Counted from the first letter of the stretch, positions 51,405 through 62,468 are shown. The stretch: 64,000 nucleotides of DNA from Candidatus Burkholderia humilis (GCA_001184405.1 LFMX01000003.1:94521-158520); one strand, 5' to 3'. The notes: generated by a model from the sequence alone, not told the origin. Translations and numbers: made by a program.

Positions 51405-52726
51405 TTAGTGACTTTGTTCAGCCAGCTTTGCGGGCGTGCCAGAAGTATGTTCCGTCAAGCGAATAAACAGCGTCATCAGAAACGCAGCGACCAGCAAACC
51501 CGACAGAAACAGCAGGCCGCGCGTCGCGCGTCCATCCGAACCTTTGATATAGCCAATCGCAAACGGGCCCACGAAACCGCCGAGATTGCCGATCGAGTTG
51601 ATCACGGCAATGGAAATGGCCGCGGTCGAGCGCGTGAGAAAGAGCGTCGGCAGCGCCCAGAACGGCGACTTGAACGCGTAGAGTCCGGCGAGACTCAGGC
51701 TGATCATCGTGATCGATACATACGGATTGCTCGTCAGGCCCGCGCCGAGCAAAGCGGCAGCGGCCAAAGCGAGCGGAATCGCCGAATGCAGACGCCGCTC
51801 GCCGCGTGTGTCCGAACTGCACGACCACATCACCATGACGATGGTCGCGAACAGATACGGCACCATCGCGATCAAGCCGACCTACGTGTGACTCAGCGTC
51901 TTCGAAAAACCCTTGATGATCTGGGGCATCCAGTAACCGACGCCCAGACTGCCGCACTGATACACGAAGTAAATGAACGACAGATACAGCACCTTCTGGT
52001 TCATCATCGCTTTGAGCGAGCCGAAATGCTTTGCGTTCGGAAGCGCTTTCGCATCGTTGGCAAGCTGGTTGAGGAGCCACTCGCGCTCATGCGGCTCGAG
52101 CCATTTCACATCGGACGGTTTGTCGGTCAGCCACGCGAAGCACAGAATGCCGCCGATCAGCGCGTGCGCGCCTTCCAGCACGAGCATCCAGCGCCAGCCG
52201 CTCCAGTCGAACCAGTGCACGTTATCCATGATCCACGTGCTCAAAGGCGCACCGATGATGTACGACACCGGAATCGCCGCCGTGAACAACGCAACGGTCG
52301 TCGCGAGTTCCTTCGCGCGAAACCAGTACGTCAGATACACGATGATCCCCGGAAAGAAGCCCGCTTCCGCGACACCCAACAGGAAGCGCAACACTTAAAG
52401 CTGCGTCGCGTTTTGCACGAAGGCGGAGACGACCGTGACCGCGCCCCACGTCAGCAGATCCGCGCGATCCACACGCGCGCGCCGAACTTGTTGAGCATCA
52501 CGTTCGACGGCACTTCGAACAAAAAGTAGCCGATAAAAAAGATGCCCGACACGAAGCCGAACGCTTCGCTCGAAAGCGCAAGCTCCTTGTTCATCTGCAG
52601 CGCGGCGTAACCGATATTCGCGCGATCCAGATACGAAATGATGTACAGAACGAACACGAACGGAATGATGCGCCACGCAATTTTGCGGACCAGTGCGCGT
52701 TCGTCGATTGCAGCCGTTGTTTCCAT
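51405..52726 (-). pseudogene. MFS transporter (anion:cation symporter group), one frameshift and two nonsense codons
   Basis: Twelve-helix permease of the ACS type (tartrate, glucarate, hexuronate-like). From ATG 52724-52726: RIIPFVFVLYIISYLDRANI, FFIGYFLFEVPSNVMLNKFG. Near 52458 the frame changes. LTWGAVTVVSAFVQNATQL is then followed by TAA at 52395-52397 and resumes as VLRFLLGVAEAGFFPGIIVY. TAG at 51882-51884 interrupts LSHT-stop-VGLIAMVPYLFAT, where Gln is usual. The remaining helices run to the natural stop at 51405-51407. Adjacent to the lactonase and porin genes, suggesting uptake of a sugar acid. Confidence 0.88.
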
Positions 52727-52753
52727 GATGTCTCTACCCGAAGAAGAACTGCT

Positions 52754-53962
52754 TTACGCGTGCTGTGTCGAAAACACCATGCAGACAGGACTGCCCGATG
52801 CGATGGAAAAGCCCGTCGGCGTGAGCGTGCCGTTCGTCGCATGCACGGAGAAGGCGACGATGGTGCCGCTGTCTTCGTTGAGTGCGTACATGTAGCGTCC
52901 GTCCGGCGTGCTCATGATGAAGCGCGGCGTCTTTCCCGAGGTCTGCGTGACTCCGATTAACGTTAGGTATCCATAAGGTTCGTCGATCCGATACGTCGCG
53001 ATACTGTCGAATCCGCGATTGGACGCATACACGAAGCGTCCGCTTCTATCCACTTCGATCTCCGATGCGCGGCTATTCCCCGTGAAGGTGTCCGGCAGCG
53101 ACGAAAGAATCTGCATCGGCGTCAGTGCGCCCGTTGCGCGGTCGTATCGATATGCGGTGACGGTCGAATCGAGTTCATTGACGACATACGCATGCGCCCT
53201 TCGGATGAAACGCGATATGACGCGGCCCCGCCGTCTCGCGCATGGTCACGAAGGGCGACGCGGCGGGCGTCAGTTGCCCGTCCTTGAAGCGAAACGAAAC
53301 ACGCGGTCCAGCCCCTTGTCCGGCACGATCACGAACTCGCCGCTCGGATCGAACGGATTGAAGTGCAGCTTCGCCTGCTTCTGCTCCACGCGATGCGGCC
53401 CGATCGGACCGTCGAGCTTCACGAGTTGCGTGAGCGGTTGCAGCGCGCCATCGGCGGCAATCGGCAACACCGCGAGACTCGCGCCGATGTGATTCGACAC
53501 GACGACATAGCGCCCGCTCGGATCGATCGCCAGATGCACCGGGTTCTTGCCTTCCGTGCTCTGCTTGTTGAGGAACGTCAGCTCGCCGCTTGCCCGATCG
53601 ACCTTGAACGCGCTGATATCGCTCAGATCGCCGTGTACGGTGTAAAACCACTCGCCGTTCGCGGACAGCGCGAGAAACGAAGGATTGACGAGGAGATCCT
53701 TCACGAGTTGCACGAGCGTCAGCGCGCCGGTCGTGGGATCGACGCGATAGACGCTGATGCCGTCACCGCGGGCGTTGCGTTCGCGCGTGGTGCGCGATCC
53801 GACGTAAGCAAACATGGGTTTTCTTTCCTTCAAGACGGGTTGGGCGGCTGCTTTTCCGTTGGCGAAAACCGGCGCGACTGCCGCGCTGAGAGCCAGTGAC
53901 GCAAGGCCAAATAACGCGCCGCAACGGGTCGAAATGCCGATTTCCTCCACGGATGTCTCCAT
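52754..53962 (-). pseudogene. seven-bladed beta-propeller lactonase (YbhE/Pgl type), two frameshifts
   Basis: Lactonase-family propeller of about 400 residues. Signal-like N-terminus STRCGALFGLASLALSAAVA; GGAGGAAAT lies before an ATT codon at about 53930, so the real start may be mutated or be the ATG at 53960-53962. Blades: FAYVGSRTTRERNARGDGIS, VNPSFLALSANGEWFYTVHG, KNPVHLAIDPSGRYVVVSNH, HFNPFDPSGEFVIVPDKGLD. The frame changes near 53290 (to GPRHIAFHPKGA) and near 53200 (to SEIEVDRSGRFVYASNRGFD, DGRYMYALNEDSGTIVAFSV), ending at 52754. Homologues hydrolyse 6-phosphogluconolactone or related lactones. Confidence 0.85.
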
Positions 53963-54026
53963 TTTTTATGTGATTGGGGTTTGCACTAGATTGCAGTTTT
54001 AACCATTTAAATGCAAAAATACAGTC

Positions 54027-56631
54027 ATGGAAAACACTAACCTCCCCACTCAAGCCCGCCTGAGCGTCGATGGAAAGCGCTATCACACCGTCGATCTGCC
54101 GGCGATGTTCGGCGCAACACTGCGTGAATTGCCCGTCGTGCTGCGCCTGCTGCTGGAGAACGTAATCCGCAACACGGACGGCGCGGAACGCGATACGGCC
54201 ATCGCCGGCATCCTCGGCTGGCTGTCGCGTGCGACGAGCGAAGCGGAGATTGCGTTTCAGCCGAATCGCGTGCTGATGCACGACACGACCAGCACGCCCG
54301 CGCTCGTCGATATCGCCGGGATGCGCGCCGCTCTCGCGGAAGCCGGCGCGAATCCCTCGGCGCTCAATCCGGTGTTGCCGATTCATCGGTCGATCATTCG
54401 CTCGCGATCGAATACTTCGCGCGCGCCGATGCCCCGCCGGAAAACCTCAGGCTGGAACTGAAGCACAACGCGGAGCGGTATCGCTTTTTGCGCTGGGCGT
54501 CGAAGGCGCTGACGGGCGTGCGCATTCATCCGCCGGGCACGGGAATCATGCATACGATCAACCTCGAACAGCTCGCCACGGTCGTCACGACCGTCGAGCG
54601 CGATGGCGAAACGTGGGCCGTGCCCGGGATACGCTGATCGGCACCGACAGTCACACGCCGATGATCAACGGCATCGGCGTGCTCAGCTGGGGCGTGGGCG
54701 GCCTCGAAGCGCAAACGGTGATGTTCGGCATGCCGGTGATGCAACGCATTCCCGATGTGATCGGCGTGCGGCTGACGGGCGCGTTGCGCGCGGGCGTGCT
54801 CGCGACCGATCTCGCGCTGACCGTGACACAGCGCTTGCGCGCGATCGGCGTATCGGGCGAATTCGTCGAGTTCTTCGGGCCGGGCGTATCGACCTTGACG
54901 GCGGGCGATCGCGCGGTGGTCGCGAACATGGCGCCGGAATACGGTGCATCGACGGGCTTCTTTCCGGTCGATAAGCGCACGCTCGATTACTTGCGCGCGA
55001 CGAACCGCAGCGAAGCGCCGATCGCGCTCGTCGAAGCGTTCACGAAACACGCCGGTCTCTGGTTCGATGCCGAACACGCCGCGTTACACGCGCGTCATCG
55101 AGATCGATCTGAACGCGATCGGCATGCTATCGCCGGGCCGCGGCGTCCGCAGGATTTACTCGATTACACGCAAACACGCGACACGCTGGCCGCACTCGCG
55201 TTCGAACCCGCAAAAATGCGTGCGTTCATGCCGAAGCATCCTGTCGCGATCGTCGCGATTACGAGCTGCACGAACACGTCCGATCCCGCGTTGCTGATCA
55301 CTGCGGGCTTGCTCGCACGCAAGGCCCGCGCACGGCTTGAAGGTGCCGTGGATCAAGACATCGCTCGGACCGGGATCGCCTGCCGCCGCCGCGTATCTCG
55401 AACGCGCGAATCTCATCGATGATCTGTCGGCGGTCGGCTTCGATATCGTGGGCTATGGATGCACGACGTGCATCGGCAATTCCGGGCCGCTGACCGCGCC
55501 GATCCGCGAGGCCATCGCGGAGAAAAGCGCGTATCCGGTCGCGATGCTGTCGGGCAATCGCAACTTTCCGACCCGCATTCATCCGGATCTTGATCTCGGT
55601 TTCATCATGTCGCCACCGCTCGTGATCGCGTTCGCGCTGGCGGGGGATGGAGAAGCCAATTTGTCGAGCGATCCGATTCAACACGCGCAAGACGGCACGC
55701 CCGTGTACTTGCGCGATCTATGGCCGACGCACGAAGAAGTCGCCGCGCTAATGCAAGCCGCCGCCGATCCGCGCAACTATCCGCGTGCGTTCGCCATCGC
55801 AAGGAAGAATCCCACGTGGCACGATCTCGACGCGCCCGACAGCGCGCGCTTTCCGTGGAATCCTGATTCGACGGCGCTGCGCCAGCCGCCGTTTGCATCG
55901 GCATCGCAAGACAGTCAGTTGGGCGCGTACAGCGCGTATCCGCTGCTCGTTTTAGGCGATGACGTCACGACCGATCACATCTCGCCCGCCAGCGCGATTC
56001 CAAAAGACAGCTACATCGCGGACTTTCTCGTCGAACGTGGCGATGATCGCGACGATCTCAACGTGTTCGCGTCGCGTCGCGGCAACTGGGAAGTGATGGT
56101 GCGCGCCGCGTTCTACAACAAGACGCTCGTCAACACGCTCGCGCCCGTTGCGCACACGCTGCACGTGCCGAGCAGCGAGACGATGCCGATCTTCGAAGCC
56201 GCCGCGCGTTACGCACACGATGGCGATGCCGTCGTGCTCGTCGCGGGGAGCGCTATGGAACGGGTTCATCGCGCGACTGGGCCGCAAAGGGACAACGCTT
56301 GCTCGGCATTCGCGCGGTGCTCGCGGTGAGCTTCGAGCGCATTCATCGTTCGAATCTGATCGGCATGGGCATTTTGCCGTTGCGCTTCGCAAGCGGCGCG
56401 AACCTCGCCACACTCGATCTGCGTGCGGGCGATAAAATCGAAATCGACGCACCCGCCGAGACGCTCGCGCCGCACTACAAAATTGCGGTGCGCATCGTCC
56501 GGGCGAATGGCGAAGTCGAAGCGATCGCTGCGAGCGCCGCCGTCGAAACGCAGCTCGAATGCCGCCTGTTACGCTCAGGCGGCATCATTCCGCTGATATT
56601 GCAACAACATCTCGCGATGCAGGAGGCTTGA
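54027..56631 (+). pseudogene. acnA: aconitate hydratase (AcnA type), at least six frameshifts
   Basis: Fe-S isomerase of about 868 residues. Family pieces occur in order but in alternating frames: LPAMFGATLRELPVVLRLLL; HSLAIEYFARADAPPENLRL (after about 54380); GTDSHTPMINGIGVLSWGVG (after 54622); VIEIDLNAIGM (55080-55138, returning afterwards); AIVAITSCTNTSDPALLITA with a cluster Cys; VGYGCTTCIGNSGPLTAPIR (after 55337) with the other two cluster Cys; LVLGDDVTTDHISPASAIPK; and FERIHRSNLIGMGILPLRFA (after 56255). Divergent from the lactonase gene. As an accessory copy it may have served a catabolic route; the housekeeping aconitase is presumably elsewhere. Confidence 0.92.
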
Positions 56632-56664
56632 TCCGCCGCTCTCGTCGCGCGCAAGGTACATGAC

Positions 56665-57558
56665 ATGATCGACCGATCGATTGCGACGCAGATTGTCGAA
56701 CTCATCAAGAACGAAGGGCTGACGACTGGCGCGCATTTGCCCGCGCAAATGCTGGCGGATTGTCTGCGCGTGTCGCGCTCGCCGGTCAACGAAGCGCTGG
56801 CGTTGCTGCATGAAAAAGGCGTGTTGACGCGTGAGAAGAATCGCGGTTTTTTCGTGGCGAAACCGGTGGTGGAATCGCTGTCGAATGTCGTCGATGAACT
56901 CGGGCTGACGGAAACCGACATCGTGACGAGCGTGTATTTTCAGATCGCGGATGATCGCTTGAAAGGCGCGTTGCCCGCCGAGTTTTCCGAGCAGATGATC
57001 CGCACGCGTTACGGTCTGACGAGTGCGCAGTTGACCGCCGTGCTGTCGCGTATCGCCCAGGAAGGCTGGGCCGAGCGCAAACCCGGTTATGGGTGGGAAT
57101 TCTCGTCGATGCTGACCACGCCGGACAGCTTGCTCAAGTCGTATCGGCTGCGTCTCGCGCTGGAACCGGCGGCGTTGCTGGAGCCGGGTTATCGCCTGGA
57201 AAAGAAGGTGCTGGAGCGTTGCCGCGATGTCGAGAAGCATCTGCTTGCGGGCGGCATTGAAACGGATACGGCCGATCAGTTGCACGAGCGCGGCGTGCGC
57301 TTTCATGAATCGCTCGTCGAAGCATCGGGCAACAGCTTTTTCATCGATACGATCAAGCGCGTGAATCGCGTGCGCCGCTTGTTGTCGTATCGATCGATGC
57401 AGCATTGCGAGCGCTATGTCGAGCACGCGAAGCAGCATTTGCATGTGCTCGAATTGCTCGAGCGCGAAAAGAACGAAGCCGCATCCGAAGCCATGCGCGA
57501 GCATTTGCTGCATACGCTCGATGCACTCTCGCGCATCAGTGAAATTCTCGAACCTTAA
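56665..57558 (+). CDS. GntR-family (FCD-type) transcriptional regulator
   Basis: Regulator of 297 residues, longer than usual. N-terminal winged helix: GAHLPAQMLADCLRVSRSPV, NEALALLHEKGVLTREKNRG. A second helix-turn-helix-like stretch follows (SEQMIRTRYGLTSAQLTAVL, SRIAQEGWAERKPGYGWEFS). The C-terminal helical FCD-like domain is LRLALEPAALLEPGYRLEKK ... HESLVEASGNSFFIDTIKRV. The tandem DNA-binding arrangement is unusual. Intact, 33 bases after the decayed aconitase, which it probably controlled. Confidence 0.8.
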   Translation: MIDRSIATQIVELIKNEGLTTGAHLPAQMLADCLRVSRSPVNEALALLHEKGVLTREKNRGFFVAKPVVESLSNVVDELGLTETDIVTSVYFQIADDRLKGALPAEFSEQMIRTRYGLTSAQLTAVLSRIAQEGWAERKPGYGWEFSSMLTTPDSLLKSYRLRLALEPAALLEPGYRLEKKVLERCRDVEKHLLAGGIETDTADQLHERGVRFHESLVEASGNSFFIDTIKRVNRVRRLLSYRSMQHCERYVEHAKQHLHVLELLEREKNEAASEAMREHLLHTLDALSRISEILEP

Positions 57559-57571
57559 ATTTTTTTGGCCT

Positions 57572-58297
57572 ATGTCCGTCGCTCAAGCCTTTACGCCTAG
57601 CGGAAAAGTCCGCGCATCGATCAATCTCGGCAATCCGATTCTTGCCAACAGGAACGAGCAAACCGGCGAGCCCTATGGCGTTTCCGTCGATCTCGCGAGC
57701 GCGTTTGCGACGCGGCTCGGCGTGGAACTGGAACTCGTCGTCTTCGACGCCGCGGGCAAATCCGTGCAGGCCGTGAGCGAAGAGCGCGCGGATTTCGGCT
57801 TTTTCGCGATCGATCCGTTGCGCGGCGAAAGCATCGCGTTTACGGCGCCGTATGTGTTGATCGAAGGCTTTTATCTCGTGCGCGATGAATCGCCGATTCG
57901 CACGAACGCCGATGTCAATCACGCGCATCATCGCGTCGCGGTCGGCAAAGGCAGTGCGTACGATCTCTTTCTCACGCGCAAACTTAAGGCCGCGCAAATC
58001 GTGCGTGCGCCGACATCGCCGGCCGTGGTGCAGACGCTCATCGACGCAGGGCTGGAAGTGGCGGCGGGCGTCAAACAGCAACTCGAAGCCGATGCGCGCA
58101 AGACCCCGGGTTTGCGTCTGCTCGATGGACGCTTCATGGTCATTCAACAGGCGATGGGCGTGCCCAAGAGCCATGGCGAAGCGGCGGCTCGGGCGCTCGC
58201 CGAATTCGTCGAAGACATGAAGGCGAGCGGTTTCGTCGCGCAAGCGTTGGCGCGGCATGGCATTACAGGCGCTTCGGCGGCGCCGTGCATCGATTAA
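57572..58297 (+). CDS. amino-acid-type solute-binding protein without signal peptide
   Basis: Periplasmic-binding-protein type II fold (SBP_bac_3 family), 241 residues: GKVRASINLGNPILANRNEQ, PYGVSVDLASAFATRLGVEL, ADFGFFAIDPLRGESIAFTA, VAVGKGSAYDLFLTRKLKAA. The N-terminus MSVAQAFTPSGKVRAS lacks a secretion signal, and no ABC permease or ATPase gene is adjacent. It may act in the cytoplasm as a sensor or enzyme-like binder, or the signal may have been lost. Preceded at 13 bases by the GntR gene. Intact. Confidence 0.7.
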   Translation: MSVAQAFTPSGKVRASINLGNPILANRNEQTGEPYGVSVDLASAFATRLGVELELVVFDAAGKSVQAVSEERADFGFFAIDPLRGESIAFTAPYVLIEGFYLVRDESPIRTNADVNHAHHRVAVGKGSAYDLFLTRKLKAAQIVRAPTSPAVVQTLIDAGLEVAAGVKQQLEADARKTPGLRLLDGRFMVIQQAMGVPKSHGEAAARALAEFVEDMKASGFVAQALARHGITGASAAPCID

Positions 58298-58321
58298 GGC
58301 TTTTGCGCGCGATGTAAGACG

Positions 58322-58520
58322 TTAGAGAAGGCGGTCGAGCACGGCCTCATCGCGTTTGTAGTAGACCCAGTTTCTGATCTTCTTCGGCGTCACTAGCCCG
58401 GCTTTCGCCAGCGCCTGCATATGCGTGGTCACGGTCGGCTGGCTCAGCCCCGTCTTTTCCGTGATTAACCCGACAGGATAGCGGTCCATGAACATCGATG
58501 CAATCGCTTCATCCGAAGCG
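58322..58520 (-). pseudogene. ArsR-type regulator fragment, N-terminus deleted
   Basis: The C-terminal winged-helix part is well preserved: SDEAIASMFMDRYPVGLITE, KTGLSQPTVTTHMQALAKAG, LVTPKKIRNWVYYKRDEAVL, ending at 58322. Upstream of SDEAI the frame continues into the antisense of the adjacent MFS gene, which is not regulator sequence. About 40-50 N-terminal residues and the start are therefore absent. The fragment is divergent from the MFS gene, as is common for small regulators and efflux genes. Confidence 0.7.
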
Positions 58521-58523
58521 GGG

Positions 58524-59663
58524 GTACGACGCGCGCAATCGGCATCGCCGTCGTTTTTACGCTGTTTGTAGCAGCCGCGTTCGGCTTCGGCCTTTATCTT
58601 TTTCCGCTCGCCGCGACCGCGATGGGCATTGTGACCGGCGGCGAGCAGATCGCGTATCTCAGTGCAGCGCTGCTGTGTCCGCTGTTGACGCATCGCTTTG
58701 GCGCGGGACAGGTCATCGTCGGCGCGGTGGCTGCGTCGGGCGTGTTGTTGCTGAGCTTCGCGGGCGTTCATAGCGTAGCGCAGGCCGGCGTCATGCTTGC
58801 GGGTCTCGGCGCGGCGGCAGCGCATGATCGTGCCGACCGTCGGCGCGATTTCGCGATCCGTGCCGTTTGCCTATCGATCGCGCGTGAATGGTCTCGTGTC
58901 CAGCGGCACGGCTTACGGGCAAGTGGTCAACGGCATGCTCGTGCCGTGGCTGCTGACCGGAGTGATGGGCGCGGTATCGCTCGTAATCATGCTGCTCGGA
59001 TGCGTGGCGCTGCGCGTGCTCGCTTCGCGTGTGTTCGTTCGTGATGCGCTGCCACGCACGATCGATGAAAATCGCTCATCCGGCAGGCATCGGTCGATCG
59101 TCACCGTGCGCAATCTCACCGTCTGGATACTCTTCGCACTCGCGGGTCTGGCGTGCAGGCCGTGGCAAAACTATGTGTCGAGCTTTCTGTCCGAAGAACG
59201 CGGGCTTTCATTGCAAATGATCGGACAGCTCTGGTCGATCGTCGGCGTGACCGGGCTGTTCAGCGGCTTTCTCGCGGGTATGCTCGCCGACATGACCGGC
59301 GTGCGAATCGCGCTGATCGTGTCGTTCATCGCGCTTGCGAGCTCTGCTTTTCTGGTCGCGTTCGACGCGGGATCGTGGCCCTTGCGCGCGGCCGCTGCCT
59401 GCTTCGGATAGGCGTTTTATGCGATTTACGGCCTGATTCCCGCCTATATCAGCAAGACCGCCGAGCCGCACGCGGCGACCAAAGTGTTCGCCATTGCGAA
59501 CGTGTTTCTGGGTTTGGGCACGACGTTGGGCAACGTCATCGACGGGTGTATTCCGGGCTGGTCGGGATCGCTTCAGGGCGTGTTTATCGGGGCATCGGCG
59601 CTTGGCATTGCAGGCCTGATCGTCACGATGATGCTTCCCGATGAGCGAAAGCCACGCGCATGA
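58524..59663 (+). pseudogene. MFS transporter, start lost, frameshift, small deletion and nonsense codon
   Basis: Permease of about 390 residues. The first recognisable codons are TTRAIGIAVVFTLFVAAAFG at 58526, where GGT stands in the place of the expected ATG. A deletion of about 15 residues follows FGFGLYLFPLA before MGIVTGGEQIAYLSAALLC. Near 58815 the frame shifts to RMIVPTVGAISRSVPFAYRS and VNGLVSSGTAYGQVVNGMLV. TAG at 59409-59411 interrupts AAACFG-stop-AFYAIYGLIP. The natural stop is at 59661-59663, two bases from the tRNA-Sec gene. Confidence 0.87.
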
Positions 59664-59664
59664 C

Positions 59665-59760
59665 TGGCGGAAAGCAGCCGGAGTCGAACCGACCTGGGAA
59701 TGTCTGACATCCCCAACCGGGTTTGAAGCCCGGCCGCACCACCGGATGCGAATGCCTTCC
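59665..59760 (-). tRNA. selC: selenocysteine tRNA (anticodon TCA)
   Basis: Minus-strand tRNA of 96 nt including encoded CCA. It has an eight-base acceptor stem (GGAAGGCA-type 5' end against TGCTTTCC), a long extra arm (TTGGGGATGTCAGACATTCCCAGG), anticodon loop CTTCAAA with TCA, and T loop GGTTCGACTCC. These are the hallmarks of bacterial tRNA-Sec. It looks fully intact, while selB at the window edge is frameshifted. Confidence 0.95.
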
Positions 59761-59764
59761 TTCG

Positions 59765-60418
59765 AGAGATGATGCCTGCGCGATTGTATCAACCGGGTGT
59801 TCGCATCGCTTCATTGACGGCTGCGCGGCACACGCCGCCGCATCAGCCGGATACACCAGATACACGAGCGCCAGCGCCACCAGCACATCGACGACCGTCG
59901 CGCCATGCAATTGCAGCTCCAGCAGCGCGAATTGCAGTTGCCACTGGAACATCGCGCCGCCGAGCAACCAGAATGCGGCCCACGCCGCGATGCCGAGCGT
60001 ATCCCAGAGATAAAACGACATCACGGCGATGCGCGTCGTGCCCATCAGCAGCGGCGTCACGAGTCCGAGGCCCGGCACGAACTTCGACACGGCGACGATC
60101 GGCGCGCCGTGACGCTCGAACAGTTCGCTGGTCCTGCGCATGCCGGAATCCACGGCATACGAACGGCTCGACAGCGCGGCGATCAGCTTGCGCCCGAAGA
60201 TGCGCCCGGCGGAAAACCATGCGGTATCGCCGAGCAATGCCGCGAACAAGGCCGCCAAAAAAACCTGCGCGAACGATACCCGCCCGCTCGCCACCGCCGA
60301 TCCCGCGATCACGAGCAAGGACGCGGACGGCAACGGCACGCCCAGCCGCGTCAGCAGCACGTTCGCGAACACGGCCGCGACCCCATTGCGCAATCGCCGA
60401 CGGCGAAATCTGGATCAA
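59765..60418 (-). pseudogene. DedA-family membrane protein, frameshifted and running into selC
   Basis: DedA/SNARE-associated protein of about 200 residues thought to act as a polyprenyl-phosphate or phospholipid flippase. A TTG start at 60416-60418 (AGAGGTGG upstream) gives MIQISPSAIAQ. A base is then missing near 60388, after which GVAAVFANVLLTRLGVPLPS, GDTAWFSAGRIFGRKLIAAL and RHGAPIVAVSKFVPGLGLVT follow in another frame. The C-terminal end is also abnormal: after LVALALVYLVYPA the frame stays open through selC, so the natural stop has been lost. Confidence 0.75.
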
Positions 60419-60458
60419 GCGCCACCTCTTTGGTATCGCGTGCGTGATGAAAGCATCG

Positions 60459-62439
60459 TCATTGCTGTCTCGATTCGACGAGCATCACCGGCACGCTGCT
60501 CGCAATTTCGATGCCGCCCCACGGCGAATCCGCGCCGCGCTCGAACGCCATCGGATCGACGCGCCGGTCCGGGCGCAGCACGTTGAACGGCCAGGTCGAA
60601 CGGCGAATGCGCTCGTGGACGACCGAGCCGAGCCAGATCGGCGCAGGCTCGGCGTTGCGTGCCTCGCGTACGGCGTAATACGTCGGCCAGAAGCACAGCA
60701 CGTCGCGCTCCTGCGGGCCGCGATGCGAACGCGTGAAGACGAGCGTCGACGGCTCGCCATTGTTCAGACGCGGCAACGCGGGCAACGCGCTCGCCGGCGC
60801 ATTCGGCGATACCACCGACAACACGCTCTTCAGCGACACGCCATGCACTTCTTCCCAGCCGCGCCCCGACAACTGCGCGCGAATCTGCTGCGGCGTCGCG
60901 GCCCATTGCACGGTAATCGGCTCACGCCGATCGCCTTCCATGCTCGTGCGATAACACGAGAACGTGCGCCACACGCTGTCCATCCACTGAATGGGCGTGA
61001 TGACGATGGTTTGCGGCGTCGCGCTGTGCGCCTCGGAATCGTCGGTGAGTTGCAGGCCGACGCTCACGCCGATCACCGCAAGCACGGCGACGGGCATCAT
61101 CGGGCGCGGCTTCGGTTTGTTCGGATGCCGCCACACGGCCGTCAGCGCAATCAAAAATATCCAAATGGCCGCGCGCGCCGCGCTGCCGAGCGCATCGGAA
61201 ATGGTGAAGCGGCCGAAGTAAAGTCCCGCGAGCGCAACCGCCGTAACGATCGCCGATGTCGCCGTCGCGATCACCACGCCCGCGAGCATGCCCACGCGAC
61301 GCAACAGCACGAAGGCAAGGAAGCCGTAGATGACGACCATCGCGGCCACGTGACTGCTCGGGAACATATGCACGGACGGCGCGAAAGCCATCGGCGCCAG
61401 TTCGTGCGCGGTAAAGCGGATCGCCGCGACCAGCAACTGCGAAAACGTTACGGCGACGATCCAGTACGCGACCGTGCGCCAGCGCCGCTCGATGATCATC
61501 CACACGACGACCATCGCGGATGGCGCGAGCAAGGTCGGCGTGCTGCCGAGCGATGCGGCGGCATCGAGAATGGAATCGGCCCAGGTGGAGCGGAACGATT
61601 GCAGCAAGCGGTAGACAGACACGTCTACTTGAACAATCGATGCACCGCGCGCCACGTTCGAAAGCACCGAAAAGAACACCAGCGCCAACACCAGCAACAA
61701 CACCGAAATGATGACGATCAAACCCGTCGCTGGATTCTCCGGATCCAGCCCGCGCGCGATCAATCGTGGGGGCGGGCCTTGATGACACTGCCCCCGGCCG
61801 CTCGCGCGACGCCAGCGCCCATTCCTTCGCATGCGATACCACCACGCGCGCGCGATTCCACACCAACCAGCCGATTGCCGTGACGATGACGAGAATCACG
61901 ACGAGACGAATCGATATCGCGCCCGCCAGTTCGATCGACGCGCCGAACACGACCCCCGGCAGGATATGCGTCGGCGCCCAGATCAACGCGCTCAGGATAT
62001 TGACCACGAGAAAGCGCGCCGCCGTCATGCCCGAGAGTCCGGCGACGACGGGCACGACCGCGCGCATCGGCACAACGAAACGCGCGAGCACTACGCTCTT
62101 CGCGCCGTGTGCATCGAAATATTTGCGGCCGGCGGCGAGCGCGCCCGGATGCTTCCGGAACGGCCACATTTGCGCGATGGAATCCGCATAGCGCCGGCCG
62201 AACCAGAAGCTCGCGGCATCGTCCGCAATGGCGCCTGCGATCGCGCAGACGAATACCCAGCCGAGATTGAGCGCGCCCGTGCCGACGAGCGCACCCGCGA
62301 CGAACATCGCCGTGCTGCCGGGAATGAAGGTGCCGATGAACACGACCGACTCCAGAAACGACGCGAGCAGCACCACCGCGAGCGCCCATTCCGGGTGGCC
62401 CGACAGAAGGTGCAAAAGCTTGAAGTAGGAATGCTCCAT
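60459..62439 (-). pseudogene. bifunctional DedA-PAP2-LssY membrane protein, one frameshift
   Basis: Large fusion of about 660 residues. The N-terminal DedA domain reads ESVVFIGTFIPGSTAMFVAG, GRRYADSIAQMWPFRKHPGA, FVVPMRAVVPVVAGLSGMTA. After AKEWALASRERPGAV the frame changes near 61790 to the PAP2 phosphatase part: SVHMFPSSHVAAMVVIYGFL and LYFGRFTISDALG, which lacks the usual nucleophilic His of PAP2 motif 3. The C-terminal LssY-like domain is WMDSVWRTFSCYRTSMEGDR, VFTRSHRGPQERDVLCFWP, HERIRRSTWPFNVLRPDRRV. The ATG at 62437-62439 lies 30 bases after selB. Each half could still be translated only in part. Confidence 0.8.
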
Positions 62440-62468
62440 CGTGATCGGCGGCACGCGCGCCGCAATGA

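Noticed and set aside
57572..58297. Calling the solute-binding protein part of an ABC importer
   Set aside because: No signal peptide and no permease or ATPase gene nearby, so importer membership is unsupported.
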